Below are positions 55,701 to 64,000 of a stretch of 64,000 bases of DNA, piece by piece. A program made the position numbers and the translations under genes. Source of the DNA: Lytechinus variegatus (taxonomy: Eukaryota > Echinodermata > Echinoidea > Temnopleuroida > Toxopneustidae); contig NC_054740.1 of the NCBI RefSeq assembly GCF_018143015.1, positions 55,030,583 to 55,094,582 of the forward strand, written 5' to 3'. Positions within the stretch are counted from its first letter, which is position 1, and every line of letters starts with the position of its first letter. The notes beneath the pieces were generated by a model. It saw nothing but the letters and a program-made list of their open reading frames with translations, was not told the origin of the DNA and ran no database searches.

Positions 55701-57426
55701 GTTTATTCGTTAGCATTCAACCCTGATAGCTCAATGCTTGCCTCGGGTAAGAACATTTCTTTTTGTTTTAACATGTTTTGGTCGCAAACCTGAGATTGGA
55801 GGACATATAGCTGTTTGATTGACTTTATCTCAGCGCAAAGTTTTGAAACTTAGGGCAATAAACCATTTCACTTGGCATCTTGTATTGAGTCCATGCCAAG
55901 CAAGGCCGGCTTCCCCCATTACTTCTAAGTTTTCTGCCATTTTAAATTGCAGCATTTCAAACTCACTATACGACATCAAATTAAGTCAAGATATGGATTA
56001 TGGATAAGAACATTTTTCCCAGGGAACTTATTTCATGTCTTGTTATGCTTAAACATACCCTAAGTTACTGTTTATCACTTGAAATAAAGTTTTGAAGGTG
56101 GAAAGATGGTCCCAAAATAAAGTCACAAGTCATTTTATTTTTGGGGGGCATTACATGCAAAAATTTTGGGGTGCTTAACCTGCTTTTGCATTTTCTAAAG
56201 TGAAATTGAATGATTTCATGCATCCTTTTTTTAGTTTTTCATTAGAAAATGTAAGTTTTCAAAATCTCTTGGGGCACTGCCCCCTCGCTGCTTGTGACCA
56301 TGTGCCCAATGATCATTTAGTGTTGACAATTCCATGCAAAAAATGAAGAAAAAGTGAAAAATCTTGTCATGAAATGATTTCGAGTCTTTGTGTCCTTTAA
56401 TTCAGACATGTTTGATAATCTTTTCTTGTTCTTCTGGTTTTTTTCTAGGTGGTGCAGATTGTACTATAAGATTGTGGGACATACGACAGGGTGTTAAGCA
56501 TACAGTGTGAGTATACCAGAAACATTTTTTTTTTTTTTGCTTTAATATCTACAGGAGTAAGTAATTGAACATACATTGTGCAGGCAGAGTAGGGGATAGG
56601 CTTAGGTTTTCAAATGTGATTCCACCCATTTTTTAGGCATTCTTTGTTCTCATATTTTTAACCCTAATTCTCCCCTGGGGGGGGCATAATGGCCCCCCTC
56701 AACAATTTTCGCGATATATCTGCTGTGCAAAATTTTTTGACCTCGCTGCTCACTGACTTTTTACTTTCAAGTCTCGCGCAAATTTTGATACCAAATTTGT
56801 GACGCCTGGGTATGCGGTTACGGCATTACACAACATTAAGTAAATGCACGTCAGACCCAAAATTGCTCATAAACATGATTTCATGTACAAATCCAATGCA
56901 AATTGTGTATTCTCAAAATAATCAAAATACCAGGGGTTTTGGGTTAAAGGATTTTTTTTTATTGACACTGTGCTGCATTCAGACAAGGTGAGGAAAATTG
57001 ATACTTGGCAGCCTTAGTTCGAGCTAGAAGTGGCAGATCAAGTTAAAGACAGAGTATGATAATGATCATAGTACTTGTGCTTTTATTAGTATATATATTT
57101 TATTATATTGGTGATTAAACTCCATTCAACTCAGTAGTAGTAGTAGTAGTAGTAGTAGTAGGAGTAGTAGTAGTGGTAGTAGTAGTAGAAGTGGTAGTAG
57201 TAGTAGTAGTAGCTATACACAACAAGAGATATCAAATATCCAATGAAACTTGATTCTAGACATACAATGTTTCATGTGTTGGTATATTTTTTGCAGACCT
57301 GAGAGTGGAGGACATTCTGGAGAACAAATGACATCGATCTCTTCAAGACAGACTCACATTCACAAGCTATCCTTTTCTAAATGCAACCTCTTACTCGCAG
57401 GCGGAGGTATCGCCATGGCAACATGA
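40788..57426 (+). CDS. TAF5L: TAF5-like WD40 subunit of SAGA/PCAF complex, complete
   Basis: WD40 scaffold of the histone-acetyltransferase coactivator SAGA/PCAF, nuclear. Fifteen exons: 40788-40856, 42413-42537, 44830-44908, 45991-46069, 46926-47061, 48014-48132, 49529-49775, 50422-50598, 52623-52728, 53225-53418, 53828-53941, 54930-54984, 55624-55746, 56449-56507 and 57297-57426. All junctions are GT-AG and phases fit, giving 603 aa (human 589, recalled). The start [20 protein letters not shown] matches the TAF5L LisH-type N-terminus rather than TAF5. The helical TAF5 NTD2 region lies near 70-200, then a Ser-rich linker ([13 protein letters not shown]). Six clear WD repeats follow from about 285: ending VRLWSL, VRAWSM, ARLWT, TIRLWD, RVRVWD, TIRLWD, with GH dipeptides ([42 protein letters not shown]). 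It ends [14 protein letters not shown]. No damage is seen. Confidence 0.96.
40991..41158. mobile_element. Short hairpin MITE, family F
   Basis: GGGGGAGTGTTTCATCAACA, then TTTTTGTCCGACAAGTTGTC, pairs with ACGTCCGACAAGTCC and TTTCATGAAACGCTCCCC. It is the best preserved copy of its family here and lies in TAF5L intron 1. Confidence 0.78.
43050..44635. mobile_element. hAT-like non-autonomous element with 8-bp target duplication
   Basis: The element is 43058-44627 (1570 bp). The left end CAAGCCTTGAAATAAG is the reverse complement of the right end CTTATTTCAAGGCTTG. The direct repeat ATCACGTA stands at 43050-43057 and 44628-44635. Subterminal GGGGGCAATTT copies occur at the left, and G/C-rich GGGCGCAATT copies at the right. 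No transposase frame is recognised; a 77-codon frame at 44190 has no family I know. It lies in TAF5L intron 2. Confidence 0.87.
43079..43120. repeat. Perfect 18-bp hairpin with 6-base loop
   Basis: GTGAGCCGGGGGCAATTT and AAATTGCCCCCGGCTCAC are exact reverse complements separated by six T. The structure sits just inside the left end of the hAT-like element at 43058. Confidence 0.85.
45454..45919. mobile_element. Inverted-repeat element with AGACCCCTGTTACA ends
   Basis: The left end AGACCCCTGTTACAACGG and the right end GGTGTAACAGGGGTCT pair over 14 bp. Inside, GGTGTAAACGC-like phrases recur (near 45531, 45639 and 45768) with CCGAGAC/GTCTCGG motifs in both directions. It is GC-richer than its surroundings and no clear target duplication is seen. 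Open frames on both strands are an artefact of that composition. TAF5L intron 3. Confidence 0.65.
47350..47470. mobile_element. Fragment of a dispersed repeat (GCATTTATAAGGTGCTT)
   Basis: AATAATGATATATTGCATTTATAAGGTGCTTG resembles AATAATAATAATACTCAACATTTATAAGGTGCTTA at 58405-58445. Sea-urchin-type repeats often end in such ATTTATA...GCGCTT phrases. It is partial, and no terminal structure is seen. Confidence 0.4.
48324..48470. mobile_element. Short hairpin MITE, family B
   Basis: GGGGTCCGTTGCAGAAAGAG pairs with GCAACTCTTTCTGCAATGGG, with inner pair AAACGCAATC / GATTGAAAATCAAGTTGCGC. It is followed by a C run at 48511. TAF5L intron 6. Confidence 0.8.
49908..50332. mobile_element. Truncated TTAA-type MITE
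   Basis: Centre and right arm only: ATCACACATCTTTTTCGCAT, AATATTCAAATGCTCATAAC and CAGGTTTCATTCTCCT, followed by TTAA. The left arm is missing. It matches 22286-22869 and lies in TAF5L intron 7. Confidence 0.75.
51100..52350. mobile_element. TCTCACCTGC repeat with six internal tandem units
   Basis: It begins TCTCACCTGCGAAGCAAAGT followed by a GCGGCGGCGG stretch, and ends GCAGGTGAGACGGCCAGAGG then CATTCCACTTG. TCTCACCTGC (51101-51110) and GCAGGTGAGA (52320-52329) are inverted repeats. Between them about six units of 153-192 bp each hold ATCACTGAACATCCTGTGCG and TTAGGGTCAATGAACTTTGG type phrases. Each unit carries AGGTCAAAGGTCA or one near miss. The 5' end recurs at about 52911-52985 and the 3' end at 5146-5218. 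It is non-coding, TAF5L intron 8. Confidence 0.85.
52911..52985. mobile_element. 5' end fragment of the TCTCACCTGC repeat
   Basis: TTTTGTCTCGCCTGCATAGC, then AGGTTATAGGCGCTGTTTTT, matches the start of the repeat at 51100 (TCTCACCTGCGAAGC, CTATAGGCGCCGCTTTT). A TTAA-like arm (AAAGGGGAAGTCCAACATGA) begins near 52987. Confidence 0.55.
54030..54287 (+). mobile_element. Decayed SINE body
   Basis: The phrase AATGGGTACCCAGTAGAAT and the end CTATATAAAGCAGGATATGA then TATTATTATTT parallel the body and tail of the SINE at 57497 (AATGGGTACCCAGTAGGAA, GCGCTATACAAGAACTGACT, ATTATTATT). The tRNA-like head is missing or unrecognisable. A further tail fragment lies at about 54628-54665. TAF5L intron 11. Confidence 0.5.
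57132..57213. repeat. (AGT)n microsatellite
   Basis: About 27 AGT/TAG units with a few G substitutions lie in the last TAF5L intron, about 85 bases before its acceptor. No coding role. Confidence 0.93.
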
Positions 57427-57496
57427 AGAATAGTACTGGTCGTTTTACAGAAACAACTCCCATTGATCAACTATCAGAGTTTTAGCTTTAGATTGA

Positions 57497-57793
57497 TGTC
57501 TGGTAAGGCGGTACGATTCCGTCATCCATGGATTAGTCTTCTGACTTTGAAACAGAGGGTCGTGGGTTCGAATCCCAGCCATGGCGTAATTTCCTTCAGC
57601 AAGAAATTTATCCACATTGTGCTGTACTCAATCCAGGTGAGGTGAATGGGTACCCAGTAGGAAGAAATTCCTTGAATGCTGGAGCGCCTAGGTAGCCTGG
57701 CTGAAGCTGGGGTAATAATATCCAAGTCCTTTGGCAGCGCATAGAGACGTTATTCATAATGTATTATGCGCTATACAAGAACTGACTATTATT
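57497..57793 (+). mobile_element. tRNA-derived SINE
   Basis: A pol III promoter is visible: an A-box-like TGGTAAGGCGG at 57501-57511 and a perfect B box GGTTCGAATCC at 57565-57575, the T-loop of a tRNA-like head. A non-tRNA body follows (TCCTTCAGCAAGAAATTTAT, GGGTACCCAGTAGGAAG) and then the tail GCGCTATACAAGAACTGACT with (ATT)n. It begins about 70 bases after the TAF5L stop and so may sit in that gene's 3' UTR. Confidence 0.8.
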
Positions 57794-58030
57794 ATTTTCT
57801 TATTTTGGGCCTGTGTCAGAACGTTCTTTAAAACCATTTCACAAAATCATCCCTATGATGGAGAGCATAAATTTTTGAAGTTATGTGGCCCACTTGTCAA
57901 ATTTTCTTTTAGCACATGTATATTGTTACTTGAAATATGACTCCACATCAGTATTCAATTAGAAAATCATGAAAGAAAGTATTTTACTTCATTTCTTCAG
58001 CCTTGGTTGGTAATATGAGATTATTAGACC

Positions 58031-58303
58031 GGTGCCCCGTCTTACAAAGAGTTACGATTGATCCAATCAATCGTAACTGTATGGAAATCCATCAGTGTCA
58101 TAAATTCTTCTACATGAAATTTGTAAAATGTCCTTTGTAAACAAAGGAGAACACATCAAATTGTCAAGAAGTCAATAGATTTAAGAATATACAGCATATA
58201 TAGCACAAATTTTTGAACAAATATGCAGTTTACATGTTGACTCTGCTGGCTTTTCAAACTTGTGATTGATCCGATCAATCGCATCTCTTTGTAAGACAGT
58301 ACC
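58031..58303. mobile_element. Short inverted-repeat MITE, family C
   Basis: GCCCCGTCTTACAAAGAGTT, then CGATTGATCCAATCAATCGT, pairs with TGTGATTGATCCGATCAATC and CTCTTTGTAAGACAGTACC. It directly abuts the next element at 58314. Confidence 0.78.
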
Positions 58304-58313
58304 GGGGGTGTTT

Positions 58314-58865
58314 CACAAAGAGTTAAGTATGACTTAGAGTCATACTTAAATGCCAAAACACACATGTTATGTAACATGTAACCTTTATTGGTAGATATAA
58401 TACTACTACTAATAATAATAATACTCAACATTTATAAGGTGCTTACTACTGGTGTTTCTAAGTGCACTATGTTCTGTGTATGGTTTGTACTTAGGATGAC
58501 CGGTAAAAGAAAAGAAAGAAAAAAAAAAATGTTGCAGGGGAAAATGACATAGCTAATGCAAATATACCTATAATGAAAAATCAAAACTGGTGTGCACTTC
58601 CAATAGACCGACCCACAACTGTGAATCATCTATTAAACAGGTAGGTTTTGAGTAGGGTTTTGAACTGATGCACAGACTTGGCATTATGAATGTAAGATGT
58701 TAGCTTATTACAAAGGGAAGGGGCAATGGAAGAAAAAAGATATGGTGTAGTACATGCCCAATGCGCGTGATCTGACCAATGCCATGATGCGTTATATACG
58801 GCACACGACTGAAATATAAAAGCAACTCTGTTAAAGTCACACATATTTCTTTGTGAAACACCCCC
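58314..58865. mobile_element. Short hairpin MITE, family E, apparently interrupted
   Basis: The left end GGGGGTGTTTCACAAAGAGT and right end TTCTTTGTGAAACACCCCC pair over about 18 bp, framing GTATGACTTAGAGTCATACT near the left. Between about 58395 and 58780 lies sequence with a different repeat signature (ACATTTATAAGGTGCTTACT ... AGGTAGGTTTTGAGTAGGGT), probably a later insertion. Confidence 0.65.
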
Positions 58866-58970
58866 AATCGGTATTCAGTGGAAACTCATAATACCGTGAA
58901 TTTATTTCAATTATCTGAAATTAATTGTTTCGTGGTTGTGTTATGCATTCAACGTGTGCTCAATTTTATA

Positions 58971-59548
58971 AAAGGAAAATGGAAATTTTGGAACAAGATA
59001 GCTTGTGTGAAAACAGAAAGATCAAAGAAACATATCAACGGAGGTTTGAGAAAAGTCAGACAAATAATGAGAAAGTTATGAGCATTTTAATATTGCGATC
59101 ACTAATGCTATGGAGATCATCCCATTGGCAATGTGACAAAGATGTGCGATGTCACTTGTGAACAACTCTCTCATTACTTTTGTTATTTCACTTAATATGC
59201 CTCTTTTATCACATCTATCAGTAGATCAGGTTTTGTTTCTATAGAAGGGCATGTATTAAAGATTTAAGAAAACACGGTAAAAGAGTTTGTATCACCATAT
59301 AAAAGAGCAAAAAGAGACATTTTGAGGGTATTTTATAGTCCATCAAAGGGAAAATTGTTCACATATGACATCACACATATCTGTCGCATTACCAATAGGA
59401 GGATCTCCGTACCACTAGTGATCACTATATTCAAATGCTCATAACTTTCTCATTATTTGTCCGATTTTTCTCAAATTTTCTTTGTTTTTTTTTCTTTTAT
59501 TTTTCTGTTTCCACACAAGCCCACTTGTTCCAAAGGTTTCATTCCCCT
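58971..59548. mobile_element. TTAA-type palindromic MITE
   Basis: It matches 22286-22869: GGAACAAGATAGCTTGTGTG, GAGAAAGTTATGAGCATTTT, AAAAAGAGACATTTTGAGGG, CAAATGCTCATAACTTTCTC and CAAAGGTTTCATTCCCCT, followed by TTAA at 59549-59552. The left end is eroded. Confidence 0.78.
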
Positions 59549-59950
59549 TTAACACACATAATTTGCGATACACAAGACTGTGCAATATTTTCAATACACG
59601 ATATCAAAATTAAGTAACTTGCTGAAGGCTGAAAATAATACTTAGTCAAGCAAAATACAGAATCAATGAGTTGAATCTTTGTATTCCGTGTAATCATGGT
59701 GATGTGTGGGAAATTTGCACATGTTTCGATTTTAGTACAAAATTATGATAGAGGTGACCTGTTAATCACTGATACCATGACTCTCTCTAAACACACCTCG
59801 CACTGGCTGGATTTGGTGCGTGAATTGAGTTTAGGAGATTATGTAGACCCTAAAAATTAAACATTTTAGTTTTATATGTGTTAGTCTTGTGTGAAGACCC
59901 TCTTGTGGATTAAAGTTTCAATCAGGGTCTGTGCCTACAAACTACTCACA

Positions 59951-61334
59951 GGCCCATATTCTGAAGTCGGGTTTAACTTAGCCCATGGTCTAACTTTGTG
60001 CTAAAACTATGCAGTCAGTCGGCAAGCCCTGAAAAAGTAGCTTCTTTTATCCAAGTGATATTCATGACTATAGGGTTTTTGCATTATTAATGAGCTTGGT
60101 GCGAACCAAAACACCTCTTTTTATTCTGCCATTGCTGCTCTAAATATTAACCAAATTTCATGTTTTTGGTATCTTTGTAAAGAAGAAGAATCATTCTTTC
60201 AGGTCATGTGTTTGGAATTTAAAAAAATGTAATATAGGGAAAACTTTTGATATAAAACATGAAACAAAATGATTTTTTTCATGCAACAAATGTTGTTTTC
60301 ACACTTGATTTCTGTTTGAGCACAAATGATTTTTAGATCATAATAAAGCTGAAGATCTACGCTTTAATATGATATAATTTGTATAAGAAGATGTATCTTA
60401 GATGGGTCAGCAGCCAGCTTTTCATAGGCCAAGTACATTTAGCAGCTCAAAAACAAGAATACTGCACTCTGATTGGTCACAGAGACCACACACCCACGAA
60501 AATTCCAATGTTCCCCACCCTGGGCCTCTGCAAGGTCACACTCACCATGTGGTAATCTCTTCAAATAACCCGCGCCTGTTGTTGTGAAAACATTATTCAG
60601 CCAATCAGAACTCTGGATTTTATGTTACTCAGAAATTTTAGAAATCTCGTCTTGCATCTTGATGGAAAAAGCTGGCTGCTGACCCATCTAAAAGATGCCA
60701 CATATCAAGAGTGACATTGTATGAAAGTATAGAGTTTGAGCTTTCTGATGATATAAATAATGTTGGTACCTAAAACACAAAATGTTGCACAATTTGCAAG
60801 TGAAAACAGAGGAAGAAAATTATGTTTGATGCATCTTTTCTGGTAAAAAATTCACTTATTTATCAAAATATTTTATTCAAAAGAAATAACCAATATGAAA
60901 GAGTAACATTTACTCTTCCCAATGGTACAAAAATAATCAATTTTACTCCAGGAGAAAGTGGTTAAATTCTTTGAGAAAAAAGTCTCACAATTCACGAGAT
61001 TTTGCAGGGACATGAATTCAGCCACAAGAGGACTTGGATAAATCTTGCCCATTTGCTCATTAACACAGGGGCTTGCCGACTGACTGTATGGGAAGCCAGA
61101 AGTGTCAAAATTTTTGTATGTTTATTATGTTTACTGTGTGCTTTCCTGATTCATCGATGGTGAAGACAATCATCTATTTATACTTCCTAGACAATTATGA
61201 ATGATTTGAGAGCCAAATGTGCTGAAAAATGATATCTCTATTGTTAGTGATTTATGTAACAATTGGCTATCCATACTTAAACCACAACTTTAAACCTGAA
61301 TCTAAGTTAAACCTGACCTCAGAATATATGGGCC
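59951..61334. mobile_element. Three nested inverted-repeat elements
   Basis: Outer pair: GGCCCATATTCTGAAGTCGG, then GTTTAACTTAG, against CTAAGTTAAACCTGACCTCA and GAATATATGGGCC. Middle pair (about 60008-61090): ATGCAGTCAGTCGGCAAGCC against GGGCTTGCCGACTGACTGTAT. Inner pair (60398-60691): TTAGATGGGTCAGCAGCCAG against CTGGCTGCTGACCCATCTAA. The pairs share no obvious sequence, so they look like separate insertions one inside the other, or one long element with several arm pairs. No coding sequence is seen. Confidence 0.7.
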
Positions 61335-62680
61335 ACAGTGTATTGGCATATGGGGATTTGTCACTCTAATAGGTCACTTTTTGTGAAAAAACATGAACAT
61401 GGGGTATGGTGTTGAGCTTGAAAGTTCTTAAGCATGCATACCCCCCCCCCCCTTCCTGGCCTTTGATCTTGAGTGATGACCGTTTTTATGCCTGTCTTTT
61501 TTTTTTAAGTTACACATGACTTTTATGAACAACTGTGTGTCTTTTTGGGGGAAAAAACTGTATGGGTATTCTTTTCCACCCAAATTACCCTTAGAAATAT
61601 AGGTATGGTTTCAAGGTTTCAGTTGTACACACCCCCATCCTAACCACCCCCACCCCCCCCCCATGTGGCCCATTGCAAGACCTGAACCAGATTTGTAACT
61701 TTCACTTGGCAGCTGACTACAGGTGCAAACAAAAGCTAGTTTCAGCATACATGTATTCATTCAAACAGTCAATTGACTTAGTACTAAATAAAGGGGGGGG
61801 GGGAGGGTTGGTGTATGAGTTCATACAGATTCAGAATTAATTTTCAAACCCATCACTCTTTTGAATATTTTTACTACCATATTGTGATTATCACTATTTA
61901 TAGGAAATAAGTACATTAGAATTGACCAGACTTCTAATCATTCTCAGACATTTGTAATTAAATGTTGAACAATCTAGATGTGATCGAGTGCTAAAGTTTT
62001 GTTTATAGAATTTTCAACCAGAACAACAGGCATGACTATTACATTTGTATATATGTTTATTAATATTTGAATTAAAAAATGTATACTTAATTTTGTTGTC
62101 CTATATAGTTCTTTCGAGTTAGGATGGAATAAAGAGACTGATGAGTCACAGAGGTAGAGAGGGAGAGAAAAAAGGGAAAATATAGAAAAGGAAGGAGCGG
62201 TGTGAAAGAGAAGAGAGGTTTATCTGAGAGAAAAAGACCAAAAATTGATAAATGATCAAAAACAAATTAATAAAAAGGAAAGAGAGGGGAAGAGGGGTGA
62301 TGGGGAGGGGGGAGGAAATGAAGAGAGGATTGAGGGTTGTACTTGGAATAGGAAGGCGTAGAATTAAATGAATAGGAGAGTGTTCATGGGTGTACAAGTC
62401 AAGAGGTAAGTAGAGAGAGTAATATTTGAAGGGAAGGGAGGATAAAAAAAATGGACCAGGGAATACACCAGTTGAGCCATGTAATAATGTACATGAAAGT
62501 TATAGCAATTACAATTAAGGATTTCAGAAGATGAGGCAGAACCCCCCCCCCCCCAAAAAAAAAAAAAAAACATTGAGGCAATATAAATTTATGCCATACA
62601 AAAATACATTTCAAAACATATTACCCTAAATGCATCAGGGTCTACAGCAACATGAAAAAAAATATATTGCTTTTGATTTT
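61335..62680. other. Intergenic stretch without recognised genes
   Basis: It holds C runs at 61441 and 61655, a G run near 61793, a purine-rich GA tract at about 62150-62340 and a C/A run at 62543-62571. Open frames here follow the purine/pyrimidine bias. Nothing else is seen. Confidence 0.6.
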
Positions 62681-62689
62681 TCTTGTCTT

Positions 62690-63140
62690 TCCCTCCCCTG
62701 CCCTCCCCTTCTCGGCCTCCCCACGATTCTCCAGCTAGCTCCAGCTCCCCTGGGTTAGCTAACTTAACTCCTGTCAAATTCCAAGGCGGCAAGGCCCACG
62801 TCGGCCTCCCGTGCTTCACTCTCGTCCAGCCGCCCCGCTATCCATCCGTGACTGTTGACACTTTAATCGTAGGTAGTTTCACTATTTTCGCCGAGTAGTA
62901 CTTTGGACAGCGCAGCAGAATTGCCCCAGAATTGTGCTTTTCAACGCCATCAGATCTTTGGCGGCGATCGAATCTGAGTTTTCGTTATGAGTTGGCCTGA
63001 TGTCGTGAAGAGCTGTTGTTAGTGTTACTTTTGTGAGCGTTTATACTCCGGCAGCCGCGCCGAACACTTAGGGGAGACTTCTCTGGGCACGGCCGGGGAG
63101 CAAACCTTAGTTCGTGGGCTAGTGCGCAGCCCAGCCTGTG
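62690..63140. other. GC- and CpG-rich block, possible promoter or first exon of a further gene
   Basis: After kilobases of AT-rich DNA this block holds many CpG (CGCCGAGTAGTAC, GGCGGCGATCGAATC, GGCAGCCGCGCCGAAC, GGGCACGGCCGGGGAGC). On the - strand a short frame from 62950 reads MALKSTILGQFCCAVQSTTR, but a stop follows soon and no convincing donor fixes it. The direction and identity of any gene are unknown; an old repeat is an alternative. Confidence 0.35.
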
Positions 63141-63313
63141 TGTGAGTTTTTCGTTTTCACTTTCAGTTTTGAATCTTAATGGTTGGGTCAACAAAATATC
63201 GTTAATGGACACATCTAACTTTAATAGTACGCTAAGGAGAGGAGCGCTCTGTGTGTGGTACCATAGTGAAACAAATTTATTGAAGCTTTTTTAATTTTAT
63301 TAATTTGATTTAA

Positions 63314-63898
63314 AAAAAGTCAAGTCCACCCTGAATAAAAGTTCATTCAATAAAAAGAAAAAATGTAACGAGCATAACACTGACAATTTCATCAAGGTTG
63401 GATGGAAAATAAGAAAGTTATGACAATTTCACGTTTCGCTTAATTTTACATAATCATTTGCACATCGGACATCCCGGTCGGTATGCAAATGATGGAACTG
63501 ATGACATCACTCACTCACTTTTTCTTTTGTATTTCTTTATATGAAATATTTTTATTTTCTCATTGAAACAAAGTTTTTTCTTCCTTAACATGTGGAATTA
63601 CGGTACAAATTGTTTAACATTATATGGTTCAGTCAAGTTGGTCAAATCTGTAAAAATGGAAATATTGTATAATTCAAAGTTTTCAAACGTTAAACAAGAA
63701 ATAGTGAGGGGCATCATCGATTCTCTCACATGCATGTGACTAAATTGTGCATTTAACTATTTCGTGAAAAAAAGTGAAACCTTGTCATATTTCTTATTTT
63801 ACATCCGATTTTGATGAAATTTTTTTGCATTAGGCCTATGCGTGTCTGATTTTTCTCTATTGATTCAAATCAACATTTTTCTGGGGTGGACTTCACCT
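63314..63898. mobile_element. TTAA-type palindromic MITE, second subfamily
   Basis: TTAA at 63310-63313 and 63899-63902 flank arms AAAGTCAAGTCCACCCTG and CTGGGGTGGACTTCACCT. The inner region pairs loosely (GATGGAACTGATGACATCAC in the middle). It is related in its ends to 17929-18304 (AAGTC-ACC) but differs inside. Confidence 0.72.
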
Positions 63899-64000
63899 TT
63901 AAATGTCAAGTCAGTATAGGTGCGTGGCCAATATGGGAGACTTCTACACCAACGAGTAATTTTTCCACCCAAATTTTTGTCTCACTGAGATCAGAGGCCC

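Noticed and set aside
57501-57580. Possible tRNA gene (A and B boxes)
   Set aside because: No complete cloverleaf can be drawn and a SINE body and tail follow; it is a SINE head.

Overview
The window is animal nuclear DNA: AT-rich, with short exons, GT-AG introns and dense short inverted-repeat elements. The repeat families (TTAA palindromic elements, short hairpins with G-run ends, the TCTCACCTGC repeat, a tRNA-headed SINE) and the deuterostome-like proteins point to an echinoderm, most likely a sea urchin. That assignment rests on memory of repeat style and protein similarity, not on a search.

Three host genes lie head to tail on the + strand. (1) About 1-17.58 kb is the 3' part of a Pumilio (PUM1/2-type) gene. 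Twelve exons from 192 to 11738 give about 701 residues, with a 37-Gln tract, a low-complexity middle and a complete eight-repeat RNA-binding domain. A roughly 5.8 kb 3' UTR ends at a poly(A) signal at 17553. (2) 19354-36040 is a complete MCM3 gene of 19 exons (818 aa), a subunit of the MCM2-7 replicative helicase, with NF-Y and E2F type sites just upstream. (3) 40788-57426 is a complete TAF5L gene of 15 exons (603 aa), the WD40 subunit of SAGA/PCAF-type acetyltransferase complexes. Every exon junction of the three genes was checked for reading phase.

The rest is introns and intergenic DNA filled with non-autonomous DNA transposons. These include a 535-bp near-perfect foldback element with a 9-bp target duplication (19738-20272), two hAT-like elements with exact 8-bp duplications (37882-39353 and 43058-44627), TTAA-flanked palindromic elements, at least six short hairpin families whose ends share a common pattern, a tRNA-derived SINE (about 57497-57793), a three-level nest of inverted repeats (59951-61334), a 15-bp minisatellite split by another element, and a tandem repeat carrying nuclear-receptor-like DR1 sites (51100-52350). 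No LTR element, retrovirus-like gene, transposase gene or CRISPR array was recognised.

The most interesting signal joins protein and RNA. The eight Pumilio repeats visible here carry the residues that read UGUANAUA, and the gene's own 3' UTR holds seven exact UGUANAUA sites plus many near matches. This suggests autoregulation. Other points of note are a candidate 9-nt microexon and a GC-AG intron in Pumilio, a triplicated splice acceptor in MCM3, and an upstream reading frame in TAF5L whose stop overlaps the main start as ATGA.
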